Shown piece after piece: positions 36,265 through 44,026 of a stretch of 64,000 bases of DNA. Position numbers and translations under genes: made by a program. Numbering within the stretch: position 1 is the first letter of the stretch; each line of letters starts with the position of its first letter. The DNA lies in the NCBI RefSeq assembly GCF_003992595.1, contig NZ_RZNA01000039.1, positions 1-64,000 of the forward strand. Reading direction: 5' to 3'. Origin of the DNA: Flagellimonas oceanensis. GTDB taxonomy: Bacteria; Bacteroidota; Bacteroidia; Flavobacteriales; Flavobacteriaceae. The notes below the pieces were generated by a model. The model searched no databases and had not been told where the DNA came from. It saw nothing but the letters and a program-made list of their open reading frames with translations.

Positions 36265-37113
36265 ATGGATAATGACCCTATAAGAGAAATAAAAAATGCA
36301 CTGAAAAAGAGTCAATGGAGAAATTTGTTCATTATTACCATATTGGCGGTACTCCTAATTGTATTTAAACCATGGGTGCAGATTGGGGCAGGTGAAAGAG
36401 GTGTTGTCCAAAATTTCGGGGCGGTACAGGATAAGGTATTGAATGAAGGGATTCACTTCAAAATACCAGTAGTACAAACTGTGATTCCCATGGATGTGAA
36501 AATTCAAAAAATCATGACAGATGCCGCTTCTTCATCCTCAGATCTTCAGGATGTGGATTTATCTGTTGCACTTAATTATCACATTATACCCGATAAAGCT
36601 AATTTGGTCTATCAAACCATTGGGGTGGAATTTAAGGAGCGTATTATCGACCCTGCCATTCAAGAGGTAATGAAAGCAGTGTCGGCCAAGTATACCGCAG
36701 AAGAATTGATTACCAAAAGACCGGCGGTAAGCTCGGAAATGCAAGAAGCCCTTACTTCTAGATTGCTTGTTTCGAACATATCCGTTGATGCCTTTTCTAT
36801 CATCTCATTTAGTTTTTCCCAGACGTTTACCGATGCGATTGAGGCAAAACAAACCGCTGAACAAAATGCATTGAAGGCAAAAAGGGACCTGGATAGGATA
36901 AAAGTCGAAGCGGAGCAGACCATTGCTGCAGCAACTGCCGAAGCAGAGGCACTTCGGTTACAGAAAATGAATATTTCACCCGACCTAATCGAACTCAGGA
37001 AGATAGAAGCAAACCTTAAGGCCATAGAAAAATGGAATGGGATCTTGCCCCAAGTAACAGGTGCAGGCGCCATTCCCTTTATTGGTGTGGGAGATGTTAT
37101 TAGGAACAGATAA
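36265..37113 (+). CDS. Prohibitin-family SPFH-domain membrane protein
   Basis: A 282-residue protein starting MDNDPIREIKNALKKSQW. A single N-terminal membrane helix (about 20-37, LFIITILAVLLIVF) is followed by the SPFH/prohibitin domain (VQIGAGERGVVQNFGAVQDKVLNEGIHFKIPVV in two parts) and a coiled-coil (AKQTAEQNALKAKRDLDRI and AEAEALRLQK). Such proteins form large membrane rings that regulate AAA proteases such as FtsH. The frame extends to 36184, but the extra residues are not conserved-looking; ATG 36265 fits. It is 145 bp after the dipeptidase gene. Confidence 0.88.
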   Translation: MDNDPIREIKNALKKSQWRNLFIITILAVLLIVFKPWVQIGAGERGVVQNFGAVQDKVLNEGIHFKIPVVQTVIPMDVKIQKIMTDAASSSSDLQDVDLSVALNYHIIPDKANLVYQTIGVEFKERIIDPAIQEVMKAVSAKYTAEELITKRPAVSSEMQEALTSRLLVSNISVDAFSIISFSFSQTFTDAIEAKQTAEQNALKAKRDLDRIKVEAEQTIAAATAEAEALRLQKMNISPDLIELRKIEANLKAIEKWNGILPQVTGAGAIPFIGVGDVIRNR

Positions 37114-37135
37114 TTGATCATCATTGGATTTAAAC

Positions 37136-37357
37136 ATGGAGACGATAATCACTAAGTTTATATTGATTCACTTCATAATTGGAGGTATTAGAGGGTTTTA
37201 TAGATATCTTATGATTGAAAAACACCAATACAATTACTATGATCATTCCATGAAACTTGGAGGAAAATTGGCCCATAATTTGTTATATGGCACTTTCAAT
37301 TCAACCACTCTTTTCATTTCAGTTTGCACAACTGTTCTGGCATTTTTTTTAGCTTGA
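37136..37357 (+). CDS. Small two-helix membrane protein
   Basis: About 73 residues from the ATG at 37136 (a TTG at 37124 adds four). Two hydrophobic stretches, FILIHFIIGGIRGFY and TLFISVCTTVLAFFLA, flank a Tyr-rich polar middle. Twenty-two bp after the prohibitin gene on the same strand, so perhaps its partner. No family recognised. Confidence 0.5.
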   Translation: METIITKFILIHFIIGGIRGFYRYLMIEKHQYNYYDHSMKLGGKLAHNLLYGTFNSTTLFISVCTTVLAFFLA

Positions 37358-37447
37358 TCAGTATATGACAGATCAGAATTCCAAGGTTACCGAGGCCTGT
37401 TCTTTTTTGGTAAAGGGTTTACGATGAATTGGAAAAAATTCCCATAA

Positions 37448-37474
37448 AAAAACCATCTTTAAAAGATGGTTTTT
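37448..37474. terminator. Bidirectional terminator between small membrane protein and cold-shock gene
   Basis: A 12-bp stem (AAAAACCATCTT with AAGATGGTTTTT) and TAA loop. It serves the convergent units: the prohibitin operon on the plus strand and the cold-shock gene, whose stop is at 37496, on the minus strand. Confidence 0.8.
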
Positions 37475-37495
37475 ATTGTACTTGGATTATAGAAT

Positions 37496-37693
37496 CTAAC
37501 TGATCAATAATTCGACATTTACGGCATTCATGCCCTTCTGGCCTCTTTCCATTGTAAATTTCACCTTATCGTTTTCACGGATCTTATCTATGAGACCACT
37601 TTGGTGCACAAATACATCATCATTGGAGTCATTGGGCTGAATAAAACCAAAACCCTTTGCTTCGTTATAAAATTTTACTGTTCCTTCTCGCAT
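37496..37693 (-). CDS. CspA-family cold-shock protein
   Basis: A 65-residue cold-shock domain: GTVKFYNEAKGFGFI carries RNP1 (KGFGFI), DVFVH is RNP2, and VKFTMERGQKGMNAVNV finishes the OB fold. Bacteroidetes forms start MREGTVKFYN, as here. It binds single-stranded nucleic acid and melts RNA structure, usually at low temperature. Terminator at 37448-37474 follows it. Confidence 0.93.
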   Translation of the reverse strand: MREGTVKFYNEAKGFGFIQPNDSNDDVFVHQSGLIDKIRENDKVKFTMERGQKGMNAVNVELLIS

Positions 37694-37763
37694 TACTTTA
37701 TGTTTAATATTAATATTCTATTCAATGTTTGTTTTTATTTGTTGTTTTATTATCACCCCTCTA

Positions 37764-38891
37764 TCAGGTATGAACAGGTTGTACCTTCCCTAACTTTCGT
37801 AAAACTCCAACATGGTCGATAATGGCGGCGATAAATGTTCTTTTTGTATTATAAGGAATCCCAAATTCCTTGGCAGTATCCGCTACGATACCAGATATTT
37901 TTCTATAATGTATATGGCAGACATTGGGCAATAGATGATGCTCCACCTGATAGTTCAACCCGCCAATCAGCCATGAAAATATCCTGCTCTTGGGAGAAAA
38001 ATTAGTTGTTGTGGCCAATTGGTGGTCTGCCCAGTCACTTGAAATCATCCCATCTTCATTAGGCAGTGGAAATTCCGTGTTCGGCATGATGTGCGCCACT
38101 TGAAATACGATGCTTATCAGTAGACCTGTAACAAAATGCATGCTGAGAAAGGCCAGGATGATGATCCATGGGGCCAGGGGAACAACAAACAAAGGTATGA
38201 TCAAGGCATACGAAAAGTAGATCAACTTCCATCCAACAATCTTCATGAGCGCATTTCTGTAACCATTCTTTTTGTTGAAAAACCCCATTTTCCGGTACCG
38301 ATCGAGTCTTATGAAATCTTTGGTGGTTATCCAAGAGACCGTGGATAGACCATAAAAGAACCATACATACAAGTATTGGAACCTGTGTAGTCCATTTTTT
38401 TTGGCATGTGGGGAGAATCGAAGAAAAAAAGGAGCGTTAATGTCATCGTCTGCCCCCTCTATATTGGTATAGGTATGGTGGAGTACATTGTGTTGGATTT
38501 TCCAAACAGCGGCATTACCACCTATGAGGTTCATGGTGTACCCAAGATATGTGTTCACTTTTTGATTTTTGGAGTAAGATCCATGGATGGCATCGTGCAT
38601 AATGCCCATTCCTATTCCCGCCATTCCTATTCCACTTATGATATAAAGACCAAAAAGTAACAAGGGAGCGGTAACCATCCCTATGTTTATGAAAATCAAG
38701 GGGACAAAATAAACAGTGAGCATGACCATGGTCTTCAAAACCATACTCTTGTTGGCATGTCTACTGATATTGTTTGTTTTAAAATAGGTGCTGACCCGGT
38801 TTCTCAGGGTTTTTGAAAAATCAGAATTTGAACTTTTTGAAAATCTTGGCTTGTTAGTGCCGTTAATTGCGGTTCGGTCTTGTTCACGCAT
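37764..38891 (-). CDS. Acyl-lipid/acyl-CoA fatty acid desaturase
   Basis: A 375-residue membrane di-iron enzyme from the ATG at 38891 (a TTG at 38951 is less likely). The three histidine boxes are HDAIH, HNVLHH and QVEHH; the Gln in the third box is typical of front-end and related desaturases. No cytochrome b5 domain. Membrane helices flank the boxes (MLTVYFVPLIFINIG, LIYFSYALIIPLFVV). It inserts a double bond into membrane lipid acyl chains, which fits adjacency to the cold-shock gene. Convergent/divergent neighbours show it is its own unit. Confidence 0.9.
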   Translation of the reverse strand: MREQDRTAINGTNKPRFSKSSNSDFSKTLRNRVSTYFKTNNISRHANKSMVLKTMVMLTVYFVPLIFINIGMVTAPLLLFGLYIISGIGMAGIGMGIMHDAIHGSYSKNQKVNTYLGYTMNLIGGNAAVWKIQHNVLHHTYTNIEGADDDINAPFFLRFSPHAKKNGLHRFQYLYVWFFYGLSTVSWITTKDFIRLDRYRKMGFFNKKNGYRNALMKIVGWKLIYFSYALIIPLFVVPLAPWIIILAFLSMHFVTGLLISIVFQVAHIMPNTEFPLPNEDGMISSDWADHQLATTTNFSPKSRIFSWLIGGLNYQVEHHLLPNVCHIHYRKISGIVADTAKEFGIPYNTKRTFIAAIIDHVGVLRKLGKVQPVHT

Positions 38892-39580
38892 ATGATATAA
38901 AGGGATAATTGATAAGCGCAATTGGCTTGGGCATGTTGAAGAATTATCCAAATATGGGGACCGTTACATTATTGCCCTAATCCACACAGGCGTCACCATC
39001 CTTAACGTTTGGCTTAAAATATTTGACTACGTTATAAATTAAAAAGAAGAGAGCTGAAAATGAATCGAGGATCTGCGAAGACTAAATTGACTTGGGCTTT
39101 CTGAATTTTAACCTCACAAACTTACTATTTATTTGGTCAGCATTCCCCAATACTGTGTTAATTGTTGAAAATAAGTATTTTGAGGTGCGAATTGTTTTAC
39201 AGATTGAATTGCCATTGGAATCAAAAAATGATTTTTCACATTGAAAATAGGATTATTCCTTATCATAAAATAAACAGAACAAACGAGTTCAGTTCCAATT
39301 TAAATCCTTTCCTTTACAGCGCATCACGGGTTATGGACGATGATTGCTCCAATCCTTAAATAAAAAGATTGCCCTCTCTTTTCCCATTTACAATTCCCAA
39401 AGGGCCACTTCTTAGTTATTTTTTGCTTGAACCAATATTCACATTTTAAAGGCCAGCCTAGATAGGTCAAAGTCCAAAGTTGTATATGCCAGGGAATCCG
39501 CCATTTCTCTGAAAAGAGTCCAATGTGCAACTATTGGCCTTAATGGCATTTTTTAAATAATTATTAATAACAAGAACAAT
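38892..39580. other. Gap without recognisable gene
   Basis: About 690 AT-rich bases between the divergent desaturase and bS21 genes. A minus-strand frame at 39324-39530 and a plus-strand frame at 39162-39359 have no family features, so neither is called. Expected to hold the promoters of both flanking genes. Confidence 0.5.
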
Positions 39581-39775
39581 ATGCTGATAATTAAGATAGT
39601 TCCAGGCGAGAACATAGAAAGGGCCTTAAAAAGGTATAGGAACAAGGTGAGGAACACCCAACAGTTGAAACGTATCAGGGACAACAAGGAGTTTACCAAA
39701 AAATCCGAGGAGAAGAGGGAGAATCTGAAAAAGGCAATACATAGAAAGGAATATTTAAAAAAGAATGAGGAGTGA
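39581..39775 (+). CDS. rpsU: Ribosomal protein bS21 (probable paralogue)
   Basis: A 64-residue protein matching bS21 over its length: MLIIKIVPGENIERALKRY, then FTKKSEEKRENLKKAIHRKEYLKKNEE. bS21 sits by the 3' end of 16S rRNA and, in Bacteroidetes, helps to hide the anti-Shine-Dalgarno. The housekeeping copy normally lies near translation or xerC-type genes. This one is in a cluster with a NYN protein and a spare sigma factor, and has diverged residues (Ile-Val-Pro in place of Pro-Val-Lys), so it is probably an extra copy. No AGGAGG-like sequence precedes its ATG (AACAAGAACA), unlike reported flavobacterial rpsU mRNAs. Confidence 0.82.
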   Translation: MLIIKIVPGENIERALKRYRNKVRNTQQLKRIRDNKEFTKKSEEKRENLKKAIHRKEYLKKNEE

Positions 39776-39779
39776 TTTT

Positions 39780-40514
39780 ATGGACAAAGATTTAAACCTA
39801 GCCGTCCTAATAGACGGTGATAACATTCCTTCCAAATATGTGAAGGAAATGTTGGAAGAGATTGCCAAATATGGAAATCCAAGCATTAAGAGAATTTATG
39901 GTGATTGGACAAAGCCAAGTTTGGGAAAATGGAAGGATGTCCTTCTAAAAAATGCCATTACCCCTGTGCAACAATATGGGTATACCACCGGCAAGAATGC
40001 AACGGACAGTGCTATGATCATCGATGCGATGGACATTCTATATTCTGGAAAGGTGAATGGGTTTTCACTGGTCTCCAGCGACAGTGATTTTACGCGGCTG
40101 GCCATACGGCTAAGAGAGGCAGGGATGACAGTGTTTGGTATTGGGGAACGAAAGACCCCAGATCCCTTTATCGTTTCATGCGACAAGTTCATATACCTTG
40201 AGATACTTCATAAGACTCAGATAGGGGAATCCAACGCCCCAGAGAAAAATGAGAAAAGCAAAATTGATAAGATTACCCCAAAGGTTATCGATCTTATTCT
40301 TTCCACCATTGCCGATGTGGAGGATGAGGAAGGTTGGGCCTTCCTGGGCGAGGTGGGCACATTATTGCAAAAGAAACAGCCCAATTTTGATGCTAGGAAT
40401 TACGGTTTTAAAAAGTTGACACCTTTGGTCAAATCCATCGGTCAAATTGAAATAGGGTCCAGGAAAAATCCAAAGGGCAATGGGAACCTGATTTATGTAA
40501 GGACGATTGTCTAA
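39780..40514 (+). CDS. NYN-domain protein with C-terminal LOTUS/OST-HTH-like domain
   Basis: A 244-residue protein from the ATG at 39780, 4 bp after the bS21 stop; the frame opens at 39765 inside bS21. The N-terminal NYN/PIN-like nuclease fold (about 5-140) has the acidic residues LIDGDN, TDSAMIIDAMD and SSDSDF. The C-terminal part (about 170-244, WAFLGEVGTLLQKKQPNFDARNYGFKKL) looks like an OST-HTH/LOTUS RNA-binding domain. LabA/NYN proteins are candidate RNases. Linkage to bS21 and a sigma factor suggests RNA or translation-related function. Confidence 0.87.
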   Translation: MDKDLNLAVLIDGDNIPSKYVKEMLEEIAKYGNPSIKRIYGDWTKPSLGKWKDVLLKNAITPVQQYGYTTGKNATDSAMIIDAMDILYSGKVNGFSLVSSDSDFTRLAIRLREAGMTVFGIGERKTPDPFIVSCDKFIYLEILHKTQIGESNAPEKNEKSKIDKITPKVIDLILSTIADVEDEEGWAFLGEVGTLLQKKQPNFDARNYGFKKLTPLVKSIGQIEIGSRKNPKGNGNLIYVRTIV

Positions 40515-40531
40515 CGAAAAACAAAACCTCT

Positions 40532-41398
40532 ATGAGACCTCTTTCAATTTCAAAGCAAATTACAGCAAGGGATACCCTTTCCTTGAACAAATACCTTGGT
40601 GATATAAGCCGTATTCCGATGATTACCGAAGAGGAAGAGGTTGATCTGGCCGTTCGTATAAGACAGGGGGATAATGTGGCTCTGGAAAGATTGGTGTTGG
40701 CCAATTTGCGATTCGTTGTTTCCGTGGCGAAACAATACCAATCAAGGGGTCTAAATTTACATGATCTTATTAATGAAGGGAATGTTGGTTTGGTCAGGGC
40801 GGCATCCAAATTTGATGAGACGCGTGGCTTCAAGTTCATTTCCTATGCGGTATGGTGGATACGCCAAGGAATCATACAGGCACTTACCGAAAAATCAAGG
40901 ATGGTCAGATTGCCCTTGAACAAAATAAATGTGATCAACAAGATAAACAACGTCTCTTCCCATTTCGAGCAAATGCATCAAAGGTTGCCAACGGCAGAGG
41001 AAATTTCAGAACTGATCGATTTCTCAATAACAGAAATTCAAATTTGTTTAAAACACTCTTCTTGGCCCCTTTCCATGGATGAACCCCTAAAGATCGGAGA
41101 TGGTGGATTAAGTTTACACGACACAATGCATTCCAATGAGTTTGTTAGTCCGGAACAAAAGTTGTTAGATCAATCGTTGCAGCTGGAAATCGATGATATT
41201 TTGGAGATTTTGTCCTACCGGGAGGCCTATATTATCAAAATGTCCTTTGGGATTGGGGCAGAAGATTCCATGGGATTGGAAGAAATTGCCTTTCATTTAG
41301 ACCTCACAACAGAAAGGGTAAGACAAATAAAGGTAAAGGCTTTGAACCGGTTAAGGAGCTCTACTAAAATTGAAATTTTGAAGCAGTATTTGGAATAA
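40532..41398 (+). CDS. RpoD-like group 2 sigma-70 factor
   Basis: A 288-residue sigma factor of the short Bacteroidetes RpoD type: region 1.2 (SLNKYLGDISRIPMITEEEE), region 2 (ANLRFVVSVAKQYQSRGL, DLINEGNVGL, YAVWWIRQGI), region 3, and region 4 ending LTTERVRQIKVKALNRLRS. The primary sigma factor of the phylum has nearly the same length and motifs, but the differences here (ISRIPM, NEGNVGLVRAASKF, weakly conserved region 3) and the accessory context indicate an alternative paralogue that probably reads similar promoters. It is 17 bp after the NYN gene, in one operon with bS21. Confidence 0.87.
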   Translation: MRPLSISKQITARDTLSLNKYLGDISRIPMITEEEEVDLAVRIRQGDNVALERLVLANLRFVVSVAKQYQSRGLNLHDLINEGNVGLVRAASKFDETRGFKFISYAVWWIRQGIIQALTEKSRMVRLPLNKINVINKINNVSSHFEQMHQRLPTAEEISELIDFSITEIQICLKHSSWPLSMDEPLKIGDGGLSLHDTMHSNEFVSPEQKLLDQSLQLEIDDILEILSYREAYIIKMSFGIGAEDSMGLEEIAFHLDLTTERVRQIKVKALNRLRSSTKIEILKQYLE

Positions 41399-41988
41399 GT
41401 GCTTTTTGAGCAAAAAATAAATTTTGGTTCTGTCGCATTAAGCCATTGCAACTCTATAAAACCGATCGAATTTTCACATTAAGCTGCCTAAAAACAAAAT
41501 GTTTTAAACACGGCCAAGCTCTTTACCCTGCTCAAAACGTCAAAGGCGGACGGGTCCTATCTAAAATTCATTGGAAAGCTTGAAAAACAGGACCTGCTCA
41601 TACTGGATGACTTCGGCCTGAAACCGTTGGACAACATCACCAGGCACTTATTGATGGAGATCATAGAGGACAGGCACGGCAAAAAATCCACCATCATAGC
41701 CTCACAACTGCCCGTCGAGGCATGGCACGATGTCATCGGGGAAAAAACCATCGCTGACGCCATCCTTGACCGTCTGGTGCACTCGGCGCACAGGGTGGAC
41801 ATTAAAGGGGAATCTATGAGGAAAAAAATTAAAAATAAACATTAACTTCAGCACCAAAATGAGTTGATCTCGTGCACTTGATTTGCACTTCTCACTTTCA
41901 TCCGCCGCAGGTGGTATACATTGACCGACCTATCCAGCTAAAGCATACAATTACAAGGTACTAAAACCAAAAAAGCTTGAGAAGGACA
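41399..41988. other. Junction region around the IS21 remnant
   Basis: Apart from the istB fragment, 41399-41500 and 41846-41988 contain no gene. GGTTCTGTCGCATTAAG at 41426-41442 resembles a transposon-type terminal sequence, but I could find no paired inverted repeat. This is the likely seam between the stress cluster and the GC-richer catabolic block. Confidence 0.4.
41501..41845 (+). pseudogene. istB: IS21-family istB remnant (C-terminal part)
   Basis: About 110 codons ending in a normal stop encode the C-terminal half of the IS21 helper ATPase IstB. Walker B is LLILDDFG (near 41602-41625), followed by LLMEIIEDRHGKKSTIIASQ in pieces, the WHDVIGEKTIADAILDRL region and VHSAHRVDIKGESMR. The Walker A half and istA are missing; the frame loses similarity near 41500. 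It is clearly GC-richer than the sigma gene before it, so it marks an old insertion at the edge of region 3. Confidence 0.82.
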
Positions 41989-42420
41989 TTAATCCAGAGT
42001 GTTGATCTTGGCAAATAACTTTGACATACTCTCCCCATCGATGGCCTTCATATCGATCAATGCCAACGACTTTACCATATGCAACGTACTGGTCTTATAT
42101 TTCAGAAAATGGGGCGTTTTTAAATGGGACTGATAGGCCGTTGAATCCGCATAGATTTCCAAAAGCCTTATTTGATCGGGTCGTTCGGATTCCTGCATGG
42201 GATAGATACATAGTACCCCTGGTTCCAATCTAACGGATGCTTCCGATTCCTCCTTCAATATTTCAAGGTACTGATCGATATAATCATTGAAAATTTCAAT
42301 TTCCGCTATTCGGATAAGCATATTTGAAGGGTCCTTATTCACAGGAATATTTTTTGATGCATCTTGACCATGGACATTCATTGAAATAAAAAGAAGACAT
42401 AGATAAAAAAAGGACTTCAT
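41989..42420 (-). CDS. Exported antibiotic-biosynthesis-monooxygenase-like protein
   Basis: A 143-residue protein with a signal peptide (MKSFFYLCLLFISMNVHGQ) and a ferredoxin-like ABM domain: RIAEIEIFNDYIDQYLEILKEE, EPGVLCIYP, and YQSHLKTPHFLKYK. Cytosolic YgiN-type relatives oxidise quinols; exported versions are less usual. It is last in the short minus-strand unit after the truncated AraC gene and aldo/keto reductase, and fits the oxidative theme of region 3. Confidence 0.8.
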   Translation of the reverse strand: MKSFFYLCLLFISMNVHGQDASKNIPVNKDPSNMLIRIAEIEIFNDYIDQYLEILKEESEASVRLEPGVLCIYPMQESERPDQIRLLEIYADSTAYQSHLKTPHFLKYKTSTLHMVKSLALIDMKAIDGESMSKLFAKINTLD

Positions 42421-42524
42421 GATTCAAAATAAATTAGCTACAATAAAATGTTCAAAAGTCACCTTAAGAACCAATCTCCAGATAGGTATTTGGTGACTTA
42501 TGATAAAAGTACTGTTTTATAGCA

Positions 42525-42884
42525 TCATTCCCCACGAAATTGGACAGGCGATCGACCTTCCCTTTTTTTAAAAAAATGACTGAAGTGGTTGGGCTCCGAA
42601 AAACCAAGGGTAAAAGCAATCTCGGTAACGCTCCAAGGGGTTTCCCTTAACAATCGCTTTGCTTCCCTAAAAACACTTTCAGAGATCATCTGGGTCGTTG
42701 TTTTACCCAAGTGACGCTTTAGTACTTTGTTCAAATAATTTACATGCACCTTCAAACATTCCGCATAATACGAAGGTCTTCGTTCCAAATGATGGTTCCG
42801 TTGCGCCGGGAATTGGTTTTCCAATAGACCCAGGAAACGTTGGACTAATTGGGTTGTTTTTGTATGTTGCTTTCCAATATCCAT
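42525..42884 (-). CDS. AraC-type regulator, apparently N-terminally truncated
   Basis: A 119-residue protein from the ATG at 42884, 13 bp after the aldo/keto reductase stop. It contains only the AraC double HTH (LKVHVNYLNKVLKRHLGKTTTQMI and VTEIAFTLGFSEPNHFSHFF) with a short preceding helix region (VQRFLGLLENQFP) that in full-size relatives joins a cupin-type sensor. The sensor half is absent. It could be a natural short DNA-binding protein or a deletion product; the reading frame is intact. Confidence 0.72.
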   Translation of the reverse strand: MDIGKQHTKTTQLVQRFLGLLENQFPAQRNHHLERRPSYYAECLKVHVNYLNKVLKRHLGKTTTQMISESVFREAKRLLRETPWSVTEIAFTLGFSEPNHFSHFFKKREGRSPVQFRGE

Positions 42885-42897
42885 AAGAACCGTTCCC

Positions 42898-43890
<993 letters not shown>

Positions 43891-43931
43891 TTACAAAAAT
43901 AAGGCTGAGGGTCTGCCTAAGAAGTATATAA

Positions 43932-43959
43932 AATACTGGTATTACTACCATTTTCACTT
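43932..43959. promoter_or_regulatory. AraC operator-like element, copy 1
   Basis: A 28-bp stretch matching 58667-58694 at about 23 of 28 positions by eye, including AATACTGG and TACCATTTT. It lies 51-78 bp before the aldo/keto reductase ATG at 43881, in the same orientation as copy 2 relative to its reductase gene. Confidence 0.55.
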
Positions 43960-44026
43960 ATATAAAAAAGGGAAAGAATAGAATTCAAGGAAAGTAAATG
44001 GACCGACCACAATAGCAATCCAAAAA

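Noticed and set aside
39324..39530. Minus-strand frame of 68 codons
   Set aside because: No recognisable motif, no ribosome site, and nothing supports it over chance.
39581..39775. Reading the bS21 gene as the housekeeping copy
   Set aside because: Context and diverged N-terminal residues suggest a paralogue, but only a genome search can settle this.
41426..41442. Transposon-like terminal sequence GGTTCTGTCGCATTAAG
   Set aside because: No paired inverted repeat or duplicated target could be found.
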